In this document: one piece after another, positions 8,945-18,323 of the stretch
How positions within the stretch are numbered: position 1 is the stretch's first letter
How the letters are laid out: the number at the start of each line of letters is the position of its first letter
NCBI GenBank assembly: GCA_963821755.1
Contig: CAWGEX010000003.1
Span: forward strand, 682,001 to 746,000
Direction: 5' to 3'
DNA from: Bog-473 sp963821755
Lineage (GTDB): Bacteria; Actinomycetota; Acidimicrobiia; Acidimicrobiales; RAAP-2
DNA length: 64,000 bases
Position numbers and translations under genes: made by a program
Notes under the pieces: generated by a model
Databases searched by the model: none
What the model was told of the DNA's origin: nothing
The model's input: only the letters and a program-made list of their open reading frames with translations

Positions 8945-10357
8945 GTGCCCGGTCCCCCGCGTCACACCCGGTTTCCCCGCTATGTGACGGGACCCAAGCC
9001 CAAGCGTCGAACTGAACTGGGTCTGCTCATCTTCGCCTCGCTGCTGACCGCGGCCCTCTACGTGATTGCCGAATTGGGGGCCAAGTCCAAAATCCCGCCG
9101 CACATCGGCCCGTTCCTCGGGATCCTGCTCGGGCTGTCCCTGGTCGCCCACATGGCCAACCGCTGGTTGGTGCCCCAGGCCAACGCCGTGATCCTGCCCT
9201 TGGCCGCTCTGCTCAACGGCATCGGCTACGTCATCATCGCCCGCTGGAACCCGCCCTACGCCAAGGCCCAGGCCGGCTGGGTGGCCATCGGGATCGCCCT
9301 CTATATCGTCACGCTGCTGGCGGTCCGCTACACCCGCGATCTCGAGCGTTACCGCTACCTGCTGCTGCTGGCCGGCGGCATCCTGCTGGTGGCCCCGCTC
9401 TTCTTCACCCCATTACCCGGACAAGGCGGGAGCGGAGGAGCCAAGCTGTGGGTCCACGTCGGCCACTCGTCGTTCCAGCCAGTTGAGATTGCCAAGCTCC
9501 TCCTGTGCATCTACTTCGCCTCGTACTTCGCGGCCAACAAGGAATTGCTCGCCATCCCGACCGCCCGACTGGGCAATCGACTCGTCCTCGATCCGCGCCC
9601 CCTCGTCCCCATCCTGGTGGCCTGGGGCGCCGCCATGGCCATCATCGGGCTCGAGAATGACATCGGCTTCGCCGCCCTCCTCTTCACCCTCTTCATCGGA
9701 TTGCTCTGGATCGCCACCGGCCGCTTCGGCTATCTGGTCCTCGGGTTCGTCATGTTCGCCGTGGGGGCCTACGTGGCCGCCCGCTACTTCAACCAGGTGC
9801 ACTTGCGGGTGAACGAGTGGCTGGACCCGTGGCCGACGGCCACCAATCCCAACGTGGGCGGGGGCCAGCTGAGGCTGGGGTGGTATGGACTGGGGTCCGG
9901 GGGCCTCGGTGGCTCGGGGCTGGGCCTCGACTCCGCCCTGGGGGCCGGCGCGACCGGGATCCCCGAACTCACCTCCGACATGATCTTCGCCGCCATCGGC
10001 TCGGAAATGGGTATGGTCGGCGCCGCCGTCGTGGTCTTCGCCTTCATCCTGCTGGTCGGGGCCGGTCTGCGCATCGCCCAGGCCGCCCGCTCGGACTTCT
10101 CCCGCCTCCTGGCCACGGGCCTGACCATCATCATCGGCTTCCAGGCCTTTTTCATCATGGCGGGCGTGCTGCGGCTCTTGCCCTTCACCGGCATCACGTT
10201 GCCGTTCGTGGCCTACGGCGGCTCGTCGATCGTGGCCAACTACATCCTCATCGCCCTGCTGCTGCGCATCTCGGACGAGGGGGCCAAGACGATCGCCGCC
10301 GAACAGGCCTCGGGCGTCTCACAACCGGGCGAACGCCCCATGGTGGCCGCCCCCTAG
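8945..10357 (+). CDS. SEDS family peptidoglycan polymerase (FtsW/RodA/SpoVE)
   Basis: The preferred start is the GTG at 8945, giving 470 residues, because the ATG at 8879 would overlap ppk. The protein has about ten transmembrane segments. It carries SEDS signatures: VGHSSFQPVEIAKLLLCIYFA, then a C-terminal LLPFTGITLPFVAYGGSS. SEDS proteins polymerise lipid II glycan chains with a partner class B PBP. A second SEDS gene lies at 11049-12197, so the two likely divide the division and elongation roles. Which is FtsW cannot be decided from sequence alone. No PBP gene is next to it. Confidence 0.85.
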   Translation: MPGPPRHTRFPRYVTGPKPKRRTELGLLIFASLLTAALYVIAELGAKSKIPPHIGPFLGILLGLSLVAHMANRWLVPQANAVILPLAALLNGIGYVIIARWNPPYAKAQAGWVAIGIALYIVTLLAVRYTRDLERYRYLLLLAGGILLVAPLFFTPLPGQGGSGGAKLWVHVGHSSFQPVEIAKLLLCIYFASYFAANKELLAIPTARLGNRLVLDPRPLVPILVAWGAAMAIIGLENDIGFAALLFTLFIGLLWIATGRFGYLVLGFVMFAVGAYVAARYFNQVHLRVNEWLDPWPTATNPNVGGGQLRLGWYGLGSGGLGGSGLGLDSALGAGATGIPELTSDMIFAAIGSEMGMVGAAVVVFAFILLVGAGLRIAQAARSDFSRLLATGLTIIIGFQAFFIMAGVLRLLPFTGITLPFVAYGGSSIVANYILIALLLRISDEGAKTIAAEQASGVSQPGERPMVAAP

Positions 10358-10401
10358 CTTCTTGACGCAGCTAGGTCAACCGTCCGGCCGGTCCCGGGCG
10401 C

Positions 10402-11052
10402 CTACCCGTCCCAGAGCGGCACGACGTCGCCCGGATCCTCGAACAGGCGCTCGTCTACCAGGATGGGCGCCGACACCGGCATGCGCAGGGCCAGCACCAG
10501 ACCGTCGGACGGCCGGCAGGTGATGCGCTCCCGCCCCAGGGGTGTCATCACGTCGAGCTCCGCCAGATAGTTTCCGTTCTCCCGCCCGTTCAGGCGCAGC
10601 GCGATCACATCGATGCGCCCTCGCTGCATCACCTCCATGAACAGCTCATGGGTCGTGGGACGGGGCGAATCCATTCTGCGGAGTGCCAGGGCCAGTGCCG
10701 TGCCTTCGGCGAGGCCAACCGGGAACACCAGCGAACGCAACGGAGGCTCGTTCTCAATCAGCGTGACGACGGGGTACTGCGTCGGGAGATCGAGCGATAC
10801 GTCTTCGAAGATCATCACCCGGAAGACGGGCGGCGGGATCGGAGGCGGGATCACACCCTCGTCCAGGACCGGATCCACGTCGGCGTTCGTCCCGACGACA
10901 CCTTCAGAGACTCCTGGGACCCCTGGAGTGCTTCCGACCTGAACCGCCGCCCCGGCTCGTCCGCCGGCGGCTGCCGCTTCGCTCTCTGTGGCGCTCTCTG
11001 CGCCCACCACGTCGACTTCTTTGACCTCTTCGACTTCTTCGACCTCGGTCAT
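10402..11052 (-). CDS. Bifunctional nuclease / DUF151 family protein
   Basis: This 216-residue protein starts at the ATG at 11052, overlapping the upstream SEDS gene stop as ATGA, so translation is probably coupled. The first 80 residues are acidic and low in complexity (Glu/Val then Ala/Gly/Pro). The DUF151 domain follows: YPVVTLIENEPPLRSLVFPVG, then RPTTHELF, then ITCRPSDGLVLALRMPVSAPILV. DUF151 proteins are described as bifunctional nucleases in plants and are often linked to wound or stress response. The bacterial role is unclear. The coupling to a cell-wall gene is the main clue here. Confidence 0.8.
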   Translation of the reverse strand: MTEVEEVEEVKEVDVVGAESATESEAAAAGGRAGAAVQVGSTPGVPGVSEGVVGTNADVDPVLDEGVIPPPIPPPVFRVMIFEDVSLDLPTQYPVVTLIENEPPLRSLVFPVGLAEGTALALALRRMDSPRPTTHELFMEVMQRGRIDVIALRLNGRENGNYLAELDVMTPLGRERITCRPSDGLVLALRMPVSAPILVDERLFEDPGDVVPLWDG

Positions 11053-12197
11053 CGCAACCGCCTCTGGGCCCCGATACTGAGCGCCAGGCCCACGCACGTG
11101 AAGAAGCACAGTACCGCCGTACCGCCGTAGCTCACGAATGGAAGTGGGATTCCTGTGATGGGCATGATCCCCATGGTCATCCCGGAGTTCTGAAAGACGC
11201 TAAAGGCGAAGAAGGTGAACAGCCCGGTGCCCACCAGCCGACCGAACACGTCGCGCGAGGCCCCGGCCACCCGCAGAATGCGCCAGGCGATGATGCCGAG
11301 CAGGGCCAGCAGCCCGGCCGCACCGATGAAGCCAAGCTGCTCGGCCACCGCGGTGAAGATGAAGTCGGTCTGTGCCTCTGGCACGTAGCCCAGATTGGTT
11401 TGCGTGCCGTGACCGATCCCGGTCCCGAAGAAACCACCAGACCCGATGGTCCGGGTGGACGCCTGCAGGTTGTAGTTGGCCGACTGAATGAATGGGTTGT
11501 TGCTAGTGGCGTTCGGATGCAGGAACGTGGTCAAGCGAGCGATCTGGTAGTGGTGGAGGAGGCCACCTTCCACCGCTACCAAGGACACCAGCACCACGCC
11601 GATAATCAGCATGACCAGGATCCGCGCCGGCAACCCGGCCACCGCGAGCATGACCAACAGGACCATGAGCATGATGATGGCCGTACCCAAGTCCGGCTGG
11701 GCCATGACCAGGACGATGGGGAGGCCAGCGAGAATCAAGAGCTTGAAGACGTCCTTCCAAGCCAACCCTTCTTCGGATCTCCGGTCGCAATAGGCCGCCA
11801 CAGCCAGGATCACCGCCACAACGGCGAATTCGGATGGTTGCAGCTGGATCGGGCCCACGGTGAACCAACGGGCCGCCCCCTGCGCGTGGCTCCCGATCAC
11901 AAAGACACCCAGCAACGCCAGCACGATCAGGCCGTAGAGCACCATGGCGACGGGTTCGAGCCGCCGGTAGTCGAAAAGGGCCACCACCACCATGGCGATC
12001 ACCCCGAGCACCACGTACAGTGCCTGTTTCTTCAGGTACGCCTTGGGGTCATCACCCTGCGCCAAGAGGGAGCCCTTCGTGGCGGTGTAGACCATGACCA
12101 CGCCGACAATCGCCACAAACACCGTCGTGACGGCTAAGACAATGTCGAATGCGGGGCCGCTGCGTCGCACAGCGACTGTTCGGGCGATCGTGGTCAC
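11049..12197 (-). CDS. rodA: SEDS family protein, RodA-like
   Basis: The likely start is the GTG at 12197 (VTTIARTVAV), with a GGAG six to seven bases upstream, giving 382 residues. The open frame continues to 13169, but that part lies under the mscS gene and is not credible. The protein has about ten membrane segments. It has PIQLQPSEFAVVAVILAVAAY, QPDLGTAIIMLMVLLVML and the C-terminal MPITGIPLPFVSYGGTAVL, which match RodA more closely than FtsW. It should polymerise glycan chains for side-wall growth. It is divergent from mscS with 30 bases between starts. Confidence 0.82.
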   Translation of the reverse strand: MTTIARTVAVRRSGPAFDIVLAVTTVFVAIVGVVMVYTATKGSLLAQGDDPKAYLKKQALYVVLGVIAMVVVALFDYRRLEPVAMVLYGLIVLALLGVFVIGSHAQGAARWFTVGPIQLQPSEFAVVAVILAVAAYCDRRSEEGLAWKDVFKLLILAGLPIVLVMAQPDLGTAIIMLMVLLVMLAVAGLPARILVMLIIGVVLVSLVAVEGGLLHHYQIARLTTFLHPNATSNNPFIQSANYNLQASTRTIGSGGFFGTGIGHGTQTNLGYVPEAQTDFIFTAVAEQLGFIGAAGLLALLGIIAWRILRVAGASRDVFGRLVGTGLFTFFAFSVFQNSGMTMGIMPITGIPLPFVSYGGTAVLCFFTCVGLALSIGAQRRLR

Positions 12198-12227
12198 AAA
12201 CAGGCTCCGCGGGAGAGAATACTGCTC

Positions 12228-13172
12228 ATGATCATGTCTCTCGCATCGGCCCTCCGTCCCCTGGTAGGCGCCGTGGATCCGGGCGGAGGCTGGCTGTATC
12301 AGCTCCTCACCAAGTTGGGCGTGAGCCCGGATACTGCTCGCACGGTGGTGGATCTCGTCGTCCGGCCGGTGTCGATCCTCCTGGTTGCCCTCCTCGCCCT
12401 CATCGCCGCCCGTCTCGGGAGCAGGGTGATCCGGCGCTTCCTGGAACGGATCGCCCGCCAAGCGGGGGGACGGTCCGGCGCGCGGGCCGAGGCCCGGGTG
12501 GCCACCATGGCGGGCCTGACCGCCAACATCTGGCGCTTCTTCGTGGCGGTCATCGCGGTCGCCATCATCCTGGGCATGCTGGGTATCAACCTGACCCCGC
12601 TGCTGGCCAGCGCCACCATCATCGGCGCCACACTCGGCTTCGGCGCGCAGCAGATCGTGCGTGACTACATCTCCGGCTTCCTCCTCACCGTGGAAGATCA
12701 GTACAGCGTCGGCGACTCGATCACCGTCGATGGCGTCGACGGTGTGGTGGAGGAGGTCACCTTGCGCCTCACGCGTCTCAGGTCCGCCGATGGCGGCATC
12801 TACTTCGTGCCCAATGGCGATGTGCGCCTCGTGACGAACACCTCGCGGGGATGGGCCCACGCCGTGGTCGACCTCACGCTCCCCGGGGCCGTGGCCGCTC
12901 ATCTCGACCATGTACGCGAAGTGGTCGGCGGCGCCGCCCACCGGGTGGCCCAACTGCCGGCTTTCGCCGACCACTGCACCGAACCGCCGGATCCGGTCCA
13001 GTTGCGGGACGCCGATGCCACGACCCTCACCCTCCGAGTGATGTTGAACACGGTGCCGTCGCAACGGGACAGCCTCACCCGGGCGCTCCGAGAGGCCGCG
13101 CTGGCCGATCTGTCGGCCGCCGCTCTGTGGCCGGGAGACCCCGCACAACCGGCCGGGCTCACTGACCACTAG
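12228..13172 (+). CDS. Small-conductance mechanosensitive channel (MscS family)
   Basis: This 314-residue protein has three transmembrane segments (about 45-65, 100-125 and the pore helix). The pore-lining segment LLASATIIGATLGFGAQQIV is followed by the classic DYISGFLLTVEDQYSVGD and the beta domain with GVDGVVEEV and FVPNGDV. It would open on membrane tension to release solutes after osmotic downshock. ATG at 12228 or 12234 are both possible starts. The stop at 13172 is followed by a 231-base gap before the next gene. Confidence 0.92.
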   Translation: MIMSLASALRPLVGAVDPGGGWLYQLLTKLGVSPDTARTVVDLVVRPVSILLVALLALIAARLGSRVIRRFLERIARQAGGRSGARAEARVATMAGLTANIWRFFVAVIAVAIILGMLGINLTPLLASATIIGATLGFGAQQIVRDYISGFLLTVEDQYSVGDSITVDGVDGVVEEVTLRLTRLRSADGGIYFVPNGDVRLVTNTSRGWAHAVVDLTLPGAVAAHLDHVREVVGGAAHRVAQLPAFADHCTEPPDPVQLRDADATTLTLRVMLNTVPSQRDSLTRALREAALADLSAAALWPGDPAQPAGLTDH

Positions 13173-13403
13173 CTAGAGGTTCACTCCGTCTCGCCGGCTT
13201 CTCTGTGTTTCCGGACGGGTCGCCGGGCCGGGCCGGGCCGAGGACGCTGCAGGCGTCAGCAGACGCGCGGCTTTCCTGTCGCCGGAAATTGCCCGAAAGG
13301 CCTACAGACAGAGGTAGGCGCCCCTTTTAAGCTTGATTGAAGGCAAAGAAGAATGCCTTGAGCAGGGTAAATATCCTACTGGCGGCGTCGGTGTGAGGCG
13401 AGG

Positions 13404-15695
13404 ATGAACCAAGAAATGCGAGTCAATGCTACGACCCCTACTCACGCGCTTCTGCGGCGATGTGCCGTCGTCGCGATGGCCGTCACGGCATCACTCTCGA
13501 GCTTGGTGTTCCTTCAGGCGAGGCCGGTCGCGGCATCGGTCTTCGTCCAGCCCGCTAACCCCGCCAGCAGCATCCCCCCGGCCATTCCTTTTAACTGCAG
13601 CTTGCCGAACCCCCCGAACAGCCCGAACGATACCAGTGCCGCGTGCACCAATACAGCGCTTTACAACATTGACGTGGGCCGAATCGCTGAGGGCCTGGGG
13701 CCGATGTTCCTGCCGACGAATTGGGCCAGCTTGACGTTGCCTGAGCAAAACCTGGCCATCGTCAATCTGGAGCGGGCTGCCCGCGGCCTGCCATCCGAAT
13801 ACGGGCTCGTCCCGTGCATGAATGCCGACGCCCAAACTGGGTCGAATACGGGTAACGATCCGGTCGACACCAACTGCACGACCCCGATGGTCGGAAAGAC
13901 GGGCAATTGGGCCAATATCGGCACCGCCCTCGAGGCCGATTTTTACTTGGTCTATGACGATGGATCGAATTCGCCCAACTTGAACTGCACGCCCACTGAT
14001 CAATCGGGTTGTTGGGGCCACCGAGAGAACATATTCAACGTCGTATGCAACAACGTCACCCCATGCACCTACGTGATGGGGGCGGAGAGCACCGGGGACA
14101 CGGGCCAAGAGTTCGGCCTCTTCAACGGATCCGGAAACCCGCCGGTCGGCGCTATGTCCTTCCTCGATTCGTCCATCGCCTACGCCACGTCCGCCGCGCC
14201 CGACATCCTCAGCCTCGGTGCGCTCTCCGGTTCATCGGGGGCGACCGTCACGGTCAATGGCATCTACTTGACGGGGGCGACGAGCGTGCAGTTCGGCTCT
14301 CCAGCCTGCAGTGCCATTCCGACGGTCACCAATGACGTGAAGCTGACCGTACAGGTTCCCGTGTGCGCACTGGGGCTGGGAAACGTCGTCGTCGTCACCC
14401 CTTCGGGGTCTTCGAATGGATCGCCGTTCACGGCCGAGCACTCTGACCCCTACAGCACGCTCAGCCCGACCCGCATCTGCGACACGCGTGCGGGTAACCC
14501 CTCCAACCTGACGGGGCAGGCCGCTCAGTGCAACGGTGGACCGGGCAACCCCGGGAGCACCCTCGCCGCCGGCAGCACCAAGCCCATCACCGTCGCCGGG
14601 CAATTCAACGTCCCACCTGGTGCCACGGCTGTCGTGCTTAATGTGACGGTAGTCAGCCCGACGGCCCCCGGCTTTGTGACCGCCTTCCCAGCCGGCGCGG
14701 CCGTGCCCCTGGCTTCGAACATCAACTACGTGAGTGGAGTGGTGGTGCCCAACCTGGTTGAAGTCGGCATCGGTACAAACGACCAGGTGTCTTTCTACTC
14801 GTCGTCCCGGACGGACCTGGTGGTCGACGTCGAAGGCTACGCGTCCCCGACGCCGGCCGCAGGGCCGGGATCAGGGCTCTACAACCCGCTGCCTTTGCCG
14901 GTCCGGATTTGCGACACCAGAGCCGGCGATCCTTCCATGCTCGACTCGGTCCCGGTCAACCAGTGCAATGGGACGAGCAATACGGGCACGACCCTCGGGG
15001 CCGGTAGCACCAGGAATGTTCAGGTCACCGGCATCGGCGCCATTCCCAGCGGAGCCATCGCCGCCGTGCTCAACGTGACAGACGCCAATCCTGCCGCACC
15101 GGGCATTCTGACTGTCTATCCGCAGGGCGCCGGCACGCCCACCGCATCGAACCTCAACTTTGGGGCCGGCCAGGTGACGGCCAACCGGGTCATCGTGCCG
15201 CTTTCAACCAGTGGGGCTACGCCGGGGTACATCTCGGTCTACAGCTCTGTACGGTCTGATGTGATCGTCGACGTCTCGGGGTACTACTCCGCGGCGGGGA
15301 TCAGCGCCACCGGCTCACAATTCAATGCTGAAGCGGCCCCAGTGCGTATCTGCGACACCCGGGCCACTTCCGCTCACAACCAGTGCTCGGGCCGGACGAT
15401 TGCCGCCGGACAGACGTTGACGGTTCCCGTGATCGGATTGGCGGCCTCTGGGGTACCCGTGGGCGCCACCGCCGTGGTGGTCAACCTCACCGGGATCGCC
15501 CCGACGCAACCCACTTTCCTGACCGTGTTTGCCGCCCCGCCGCGCCCCGCCGCTGCCTCGGACCTCAATCCGGCGGTTCAAGAAGTGCGGGCCAACTTGG
15601 TGGTTGCCACCTTGAGCCATAACGGATCCATCTCCATCTACAATTTGGGGGGCAACATTGACGTGATCGTCGATGTGCTCGGTTGGTACTCGTAG
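13404..15695 (+). CDS. Secreted multidomain protein: CAP-like head, IPT/TIG domain, three ~145-residue repeats
   Basis: The 763-residue product has a signal peptide with hydrophobic core at about 20-38 and a likely cut after PVAA (residue 44). A GAGGCGAGG sequence precedes the ATG. Residues about 80-245 look like a CAP/SCP1 domain (NLERAARGLPSEYGL, WGHRENIFNV). Residues about 260-350 resemble an IPT/TIG fold (GSSGATVTVNGIYLTGATSVQF). Three repeats start at RICDTRA (residues 357, 501 and 648). Each runs through AVVLNVT and SNLN and ends in VDV-GY or VDVLGWY. These repeats recur in actinobacterial exported proteins. No sortase motif or anchor is seen, so it is probably released or held non-covalently. 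Its function is unknown. Confidence 0.8.
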   Translation: MNQEMRVNATTPTHALLRRCAVVAMAVTASLSSLVFLQARPVAASVFVQPANPASSIPPAIPFNCSLPNPPNSPNDTSAACTNTALYNIDVGRIAEGLGPMFLPTNWASLTLPEQNLAIVNLERAARGLPSEYGLVPCMNADAQTGSNTGNDPVDTNCTTPMVGKTGNWANIGTALEADFYLVYDDGSNSPNLNCTPTDQSGCWGHRENIFNVVCNNVTPCTYVMGAESTGDTGQEFGLFNGSGNPPVGAMSFLDSSIAYATSAAPDILSLGALSGSSGATVTVNGIYLTGATSVQFGSPACSAIPTVTNDVKLTVQVPVCALGLGNVVVVTPSGSSNGSPFTAEHSDPYSTLSPTRICDTRAGNPSNLTGQAAQCNGGPGNPGSTLAAGSTKPITVAGQFNVPPGATAVVLNVTVVSPTAPGFVTAFPAGAAVPLASNINYVSGVVVPNLVEVGIGTNDQVSFYSSSRTDLVVDVEGYASPTPAAGPGSGLYNPLPLPVRICDTRAGDPSMLDSVPVNQCNGTSNTGTTLGAGSTRNVQVTGIGAIPSGAIAAVLNVTDANPAAPGILTVYPQGAGTPTASNLNFGAGQVTANRVIVPLSTSGATPGYISVYSSVRSDVIVDVSGYYSAAGISATGSQFNAEAAPVRICDTRATSAHNQCSGRTIAAGQTLTVPVIGLAASGVPVGATAVVVNLTGIAPTQPTFLTVFAAPPRPAAASDLNPAVQEVRANLVVATLSHNGSISIYNLGGNIDVIVDVLGWYS

Positions 15696-15744
15696 AGGGA
15701 CCCGGACCGTCACCAGAGTGCCGGCCCTCACCGAGCGGTGGCTC

Positions 15745-16674
15745 TCAGCGATGCGCCGACGCGGCCTGCCACATGACGTCGACTGGTGCTTGTTGTCCGG
15801 TCCACAATTCCAACTGCAATGCCGCCTGGTGCACCAGCATCCCAAGGCCGTCCACCGTCGTCGCGCCAGCGGCGGCCGACGCCGCCAACCATGGCGTGGG
15901 TCGCGGGGCATAGACCAGATCGGTCACCACCTGACCGGCGTGCAGGAGTGCCGGGGCGACCAGCCACTGCTCGCGCTCGTCGGCTGATTCCTCGGGCGCA
16001 CCGGCTGCATCGGTCGCACCGGCCGCACCGGCTGCACCGTCCTGACCAGCCATGCCGGCCATCCCGATGGGCGTGGCGTTGACCACCAGATCGGATTGCG
16101 CCACCTGCGCCGCGTCGACGGTGGCCACCGCCCGGCCGGCTGTTCCGGCCAGCGCGGCCACGGGACCGGCCCGGTTAGGTGTGCGGTTGACCACGGCCAC
16201 GTCGGCGGCCCCGGCTCGGCCCAGGGCATGGGTCACGGCCCGCGCCGCGCCGCCGGCCCCGATCACCAGGCAGCGTTTTCCCGCCGGTTCGAAGCCGGCG
16301 GCTCGTTTGAGCGAGGCCAGAAAGCCGTCCCCGTCAGTGTTGGCACCGTGCAGCGTCCCGCCCTCATTGATGACGCAATTGACCGCCTGCAGCTGGGCCG
16401 CCACCTCGGAACAGCTGTCCACCAATCTCGCCACCTCGGCTTTGTGCGGCATGGTGACCGACAGTCCGGCCACGCCGAGGGCGCGCATGCCGTTGAGCGC
16501 GGCCGGAACCTGCCCGGGAGCGACAGGGAAAGCCAACGAGACCCAGTTGAGATCCAGCGCCGCAAACGCGGCGTTATGGAGCAGGGGCGAGAGCGATTGG
16601 CGGACGGGGGAGCCGATGACCCCGACCACGGTGGTCTGGGCATCTGGTGTCCGGGGGCCTTTTGCGGCGGACAC
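15745..16674 (-). CDS. aroE: Shikimate dehydrogenase
   Basis: This 309-residue NADPH-dependent enzyme reduces 3-dehydroshikimate in aromatic amino acid synthesis. It shows the shikimate-binding SLSPLLHNAAF, the catalytic lysine in SVTMPHKAEV, ANTDGDGF, the nucleotide-binding VIGAGGAARAV, NRTPNRA and NATPIGM. It is longer than the usual ~275 residues because of an Ala/Gly-rich insert of about 30 residues (GMAGMAGQDGAAGAAG onward) right after NATPIGM. The insert is encoded by a repetitive ACCGGC-rich stretch near 16000-16060. It follows mltG by three bases at the end of the alaS-ruvX-mltG-aroE operon. Confidence 0.93.
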   Translation of the reverse strand: MSAAKGPRTPDAQTTVVGVIGSPVRQSLSPLLHNAAFAALDLNWVSLAFPVAPGQVPAALNGMRALGVAGLSVTMPHKAEVARLVDSCSEVAAQLQAVNCVINEGGTLHGANTDGDGFLASLKRAAGFEPAGKRCLVIGAGGAARAVTHALGRAGAADVAVVNRTPNRAGPVAALAGTAGRAVATVDAAQVAQSDLVVNATPIGMAGMAGQDGAAGAAGATDAAGAPEESADEREQWLVAPALLHAGQVVTDLVYAPRPTPWLAASAAAGATTVDGLGMLVHQAALQLELWTGQQAPVDVMWQAASAHR

Positions 16675-16677
16675 GAC

Positions 16678-17883
16678 TCAGCCGACCCCTCGAGAATGGG
16701 CCAACTGCTCGTTGGCCAGTTGCTCGGCGAACGTGTCGGCGAACGCTTCGGTCCCGCTCTTGTCGACCACGACGAAGTACATCCACCCGCCCGCCGGCGC
16801 ATGCAGGGCGGCCGACAGCGCGATGGGCGAGGACATGCAGATCGGTGTCGGCGGGAGACCGCCGTTGAGGTACGTGTTGTAGGGATTCTGGATCTTCAGG
16901 TCTTGGGGCGTCACCGCACCGCCGTCCTGGCCCAGGGCGTACAGGATGGTCGAATCCATCTGCAGCGGCGTCTGGTGGGCCAGTCGGTTGTAGATGACGC
17001 GGGCCACTTTCGGCATGTTCTTGGGGTAGTAGCCCTCCTTCTCCACCACCGAAGCCGCGGTCACGACCTGATACGGGGTCAGACCCAGGGCAGCCGCCGA
17101 GTTGCTGTTCAACCCGGCCGCCGTGGCCTGCCCTTCGAACGCCTGCACCATGTCAGTCAGCAGCGCGGTATCGGTCTCCCCGGGAAGTACGCGATAGGTC
17201 CCGGTGCCCAGGAGCCCTTCGAGATTGTGCGAACCGGCAGGCGACAGGGTTGAGGTCACCGACCCGTTGCGGGCGAGCTGCTCGAACGTGCTGGCACGGT
17301 GACCCGGCAATTGGCCCACCCGGATGGCGACCTCGTGCAGCGTCAATCCGGCATCTACCCGAACCGAGTCGATATTTGGCCCTCCATTCAAAATCGTGTG
17401 CACCTGGGCGAACGTCAGATTCTGATGGAACAGATAGCTGCCGGGGCTCAAGGACGGGCTGCTGTGCACGACGTTGTACAGGTGGAAGGCCAAGGTGCTC
17501 CCGATCACCCGCTGGTCGGACAGCTGGGTGGCCACCGAATTCACCGTCTCCCCACCGGATATCTGCACGATCTCAGCTTTCCCGGCCGGACCGAGAGCGT
17601 GTGACTGCAGCTCAAACCAGAACACGAAGCCCAGGACGATGACCACGATCGCACCAAGGATCCCCCACAGCACTGTCCGGCGGCGGCGGCGGACCCGGTG
17701 CGAGCCCCGGCGGCGATCGGCCCGGCTCCCCGGCTGGCCTTCGATTTCGCGCTCGCCCTCCCGTTCGCCCTCGCCTTCCCGCGCCCCTTCGCCTTCGCCT
17801 TCGCCTTGCCCCTCCGGGGACCCTGCATTCGGATCGAACGGGACCGGCGGCTCGAAGGGCAGGGGCGGATCCGTGTCGCTCAC
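16678..17883 (-). CDS. mltG: Endolytic murein transglycosylase MltG (YceG family)
   Basis: The 401-residue protein has a cytoplasmic N-terminal stretch (about 15-60) made of repeated Glu/Gly/Arg residues. A transmembrane helix follows (VLWGILGAIVVIVLGFVFWF), then the periplasmic-side YceG domain. The catalytic glutamate lies in AASVVEKEGYYPKNMPKVA. IYNRLAHQTPLQMDSTILYALG and NPYNTYLNGGLPPTPICMSS are family signatures. MltG cuts nascent glycan strands and is thought to set chain length. It overlaps ruvX by four bases (ATGA). Confidence 0.93.
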   Translation of the reverse strand: MSDTDPPLPFEPPVPFDPNAGSPEGQGEGEGEGAREGEGEREGEREIEGQPGSRADRRRGSHRVRRRRRTVLWGILGAIVVIVLGFVFWFELQSHALGPAGKAEIVQISGGETVNSVATQLSDQRVIGSTLAFHLYNVVHSSPSLSPGSYLFHQNLTFAQVHTILNGGPNIDSVRVDAGLTLHEVAIRVGQLPGHRASTFEQLARNGSVTSTLSPAGSHNLEGLLGTGTYRVLPGETDTALLTDMVQAFEGQATAAGLNSNSAAALGLTPYQVVTAASVVEKEGYYPKNMPKVARVIYNRLAHQTPLQMDSTILYALGQDGGAVTPQDLKIQNPYNTYLNGGLPPTPICMSSPIALSAALHAPAGGWMYFVVVDKSGTEAFADTFAEQLANEQLAHSRGVG

Positions 17884-18323
17884 GCCGAGGACCCGGCCGA
17901 CTCGAGCCAGGATTGCAGCAGCACCATGGCGGCGGCACTGTCGATGACCGAACGGGCCGATTTGCCCTTGCGGCCCGCCGCCGTCAGCGAGCGTTGCGCT
18001 TCCACGGTCGTCAATCGCTCATCGGCGGTCACCACTTCTATGTCGAGCGGCTCGCACAGTGAGCGCAAGGCGTCGACCTCGTCCAGCGCGGCCCGAGCGG
18101 CCGGCCCCGTCTTTCCCGAAAGACTCAGCGGCACGCCGATCACCAGCGTGGTCGCCTCGGTCTCGATGAGGGCGGCCACCATGGCGGCACGGTCGCGGTC
18201 CGGGTCCCCGCTCCGCTCCAGCGTGCCCCAAGGAGAGGCCAGCGTCCGACGGCTGTCGCTGCAGGCCACTCCGATACGGCGGGAGCCCAAATCCAGCGCG
18301 GCCACGCGCCCGTGGCGGCTCAC
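17880..18323 (-). CDS. ruvX: Holliday junction resolvase-like RuvX (YqgF)
   Basis: The protein is 147 residues, normal for the family. The RNase H-like fold shows VAALDLGSRRIGVACSD (first catalytic Asp), GVPLSLSGKTGPAA, DERLTTVEAQRSL (Glu) and SARSVIDSAAAMVLLQSWLE (last Asp). YqgF proteins are linked to pre-16S rRNA 5' processing and are also called putative resolvases. The chromosomal context with alaS and mltG is the standard one. It overlaps alaS and mltG by four bases on each side. Confidence 0.93.
   Translation of the reverse strand: MSRHGRVAALDLGSRRIGVACSDSRRTLASPWGTLERSGDPDRDRAAMVAALIETEATTLVIGVPLSLSGKTGPAARAALDEVDALRSLCEPLDIEVVTADERLTTVEAQRSLTAAGRKGKSARSVIDSAAAMVLLQSWLESAGSSA

Noticed and set aside
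7318..9015. 565-residue open frame opposite ppk1
   Set aside because: It is a shadow of ppk1 on the other strand, with no domain and unnatural composition.
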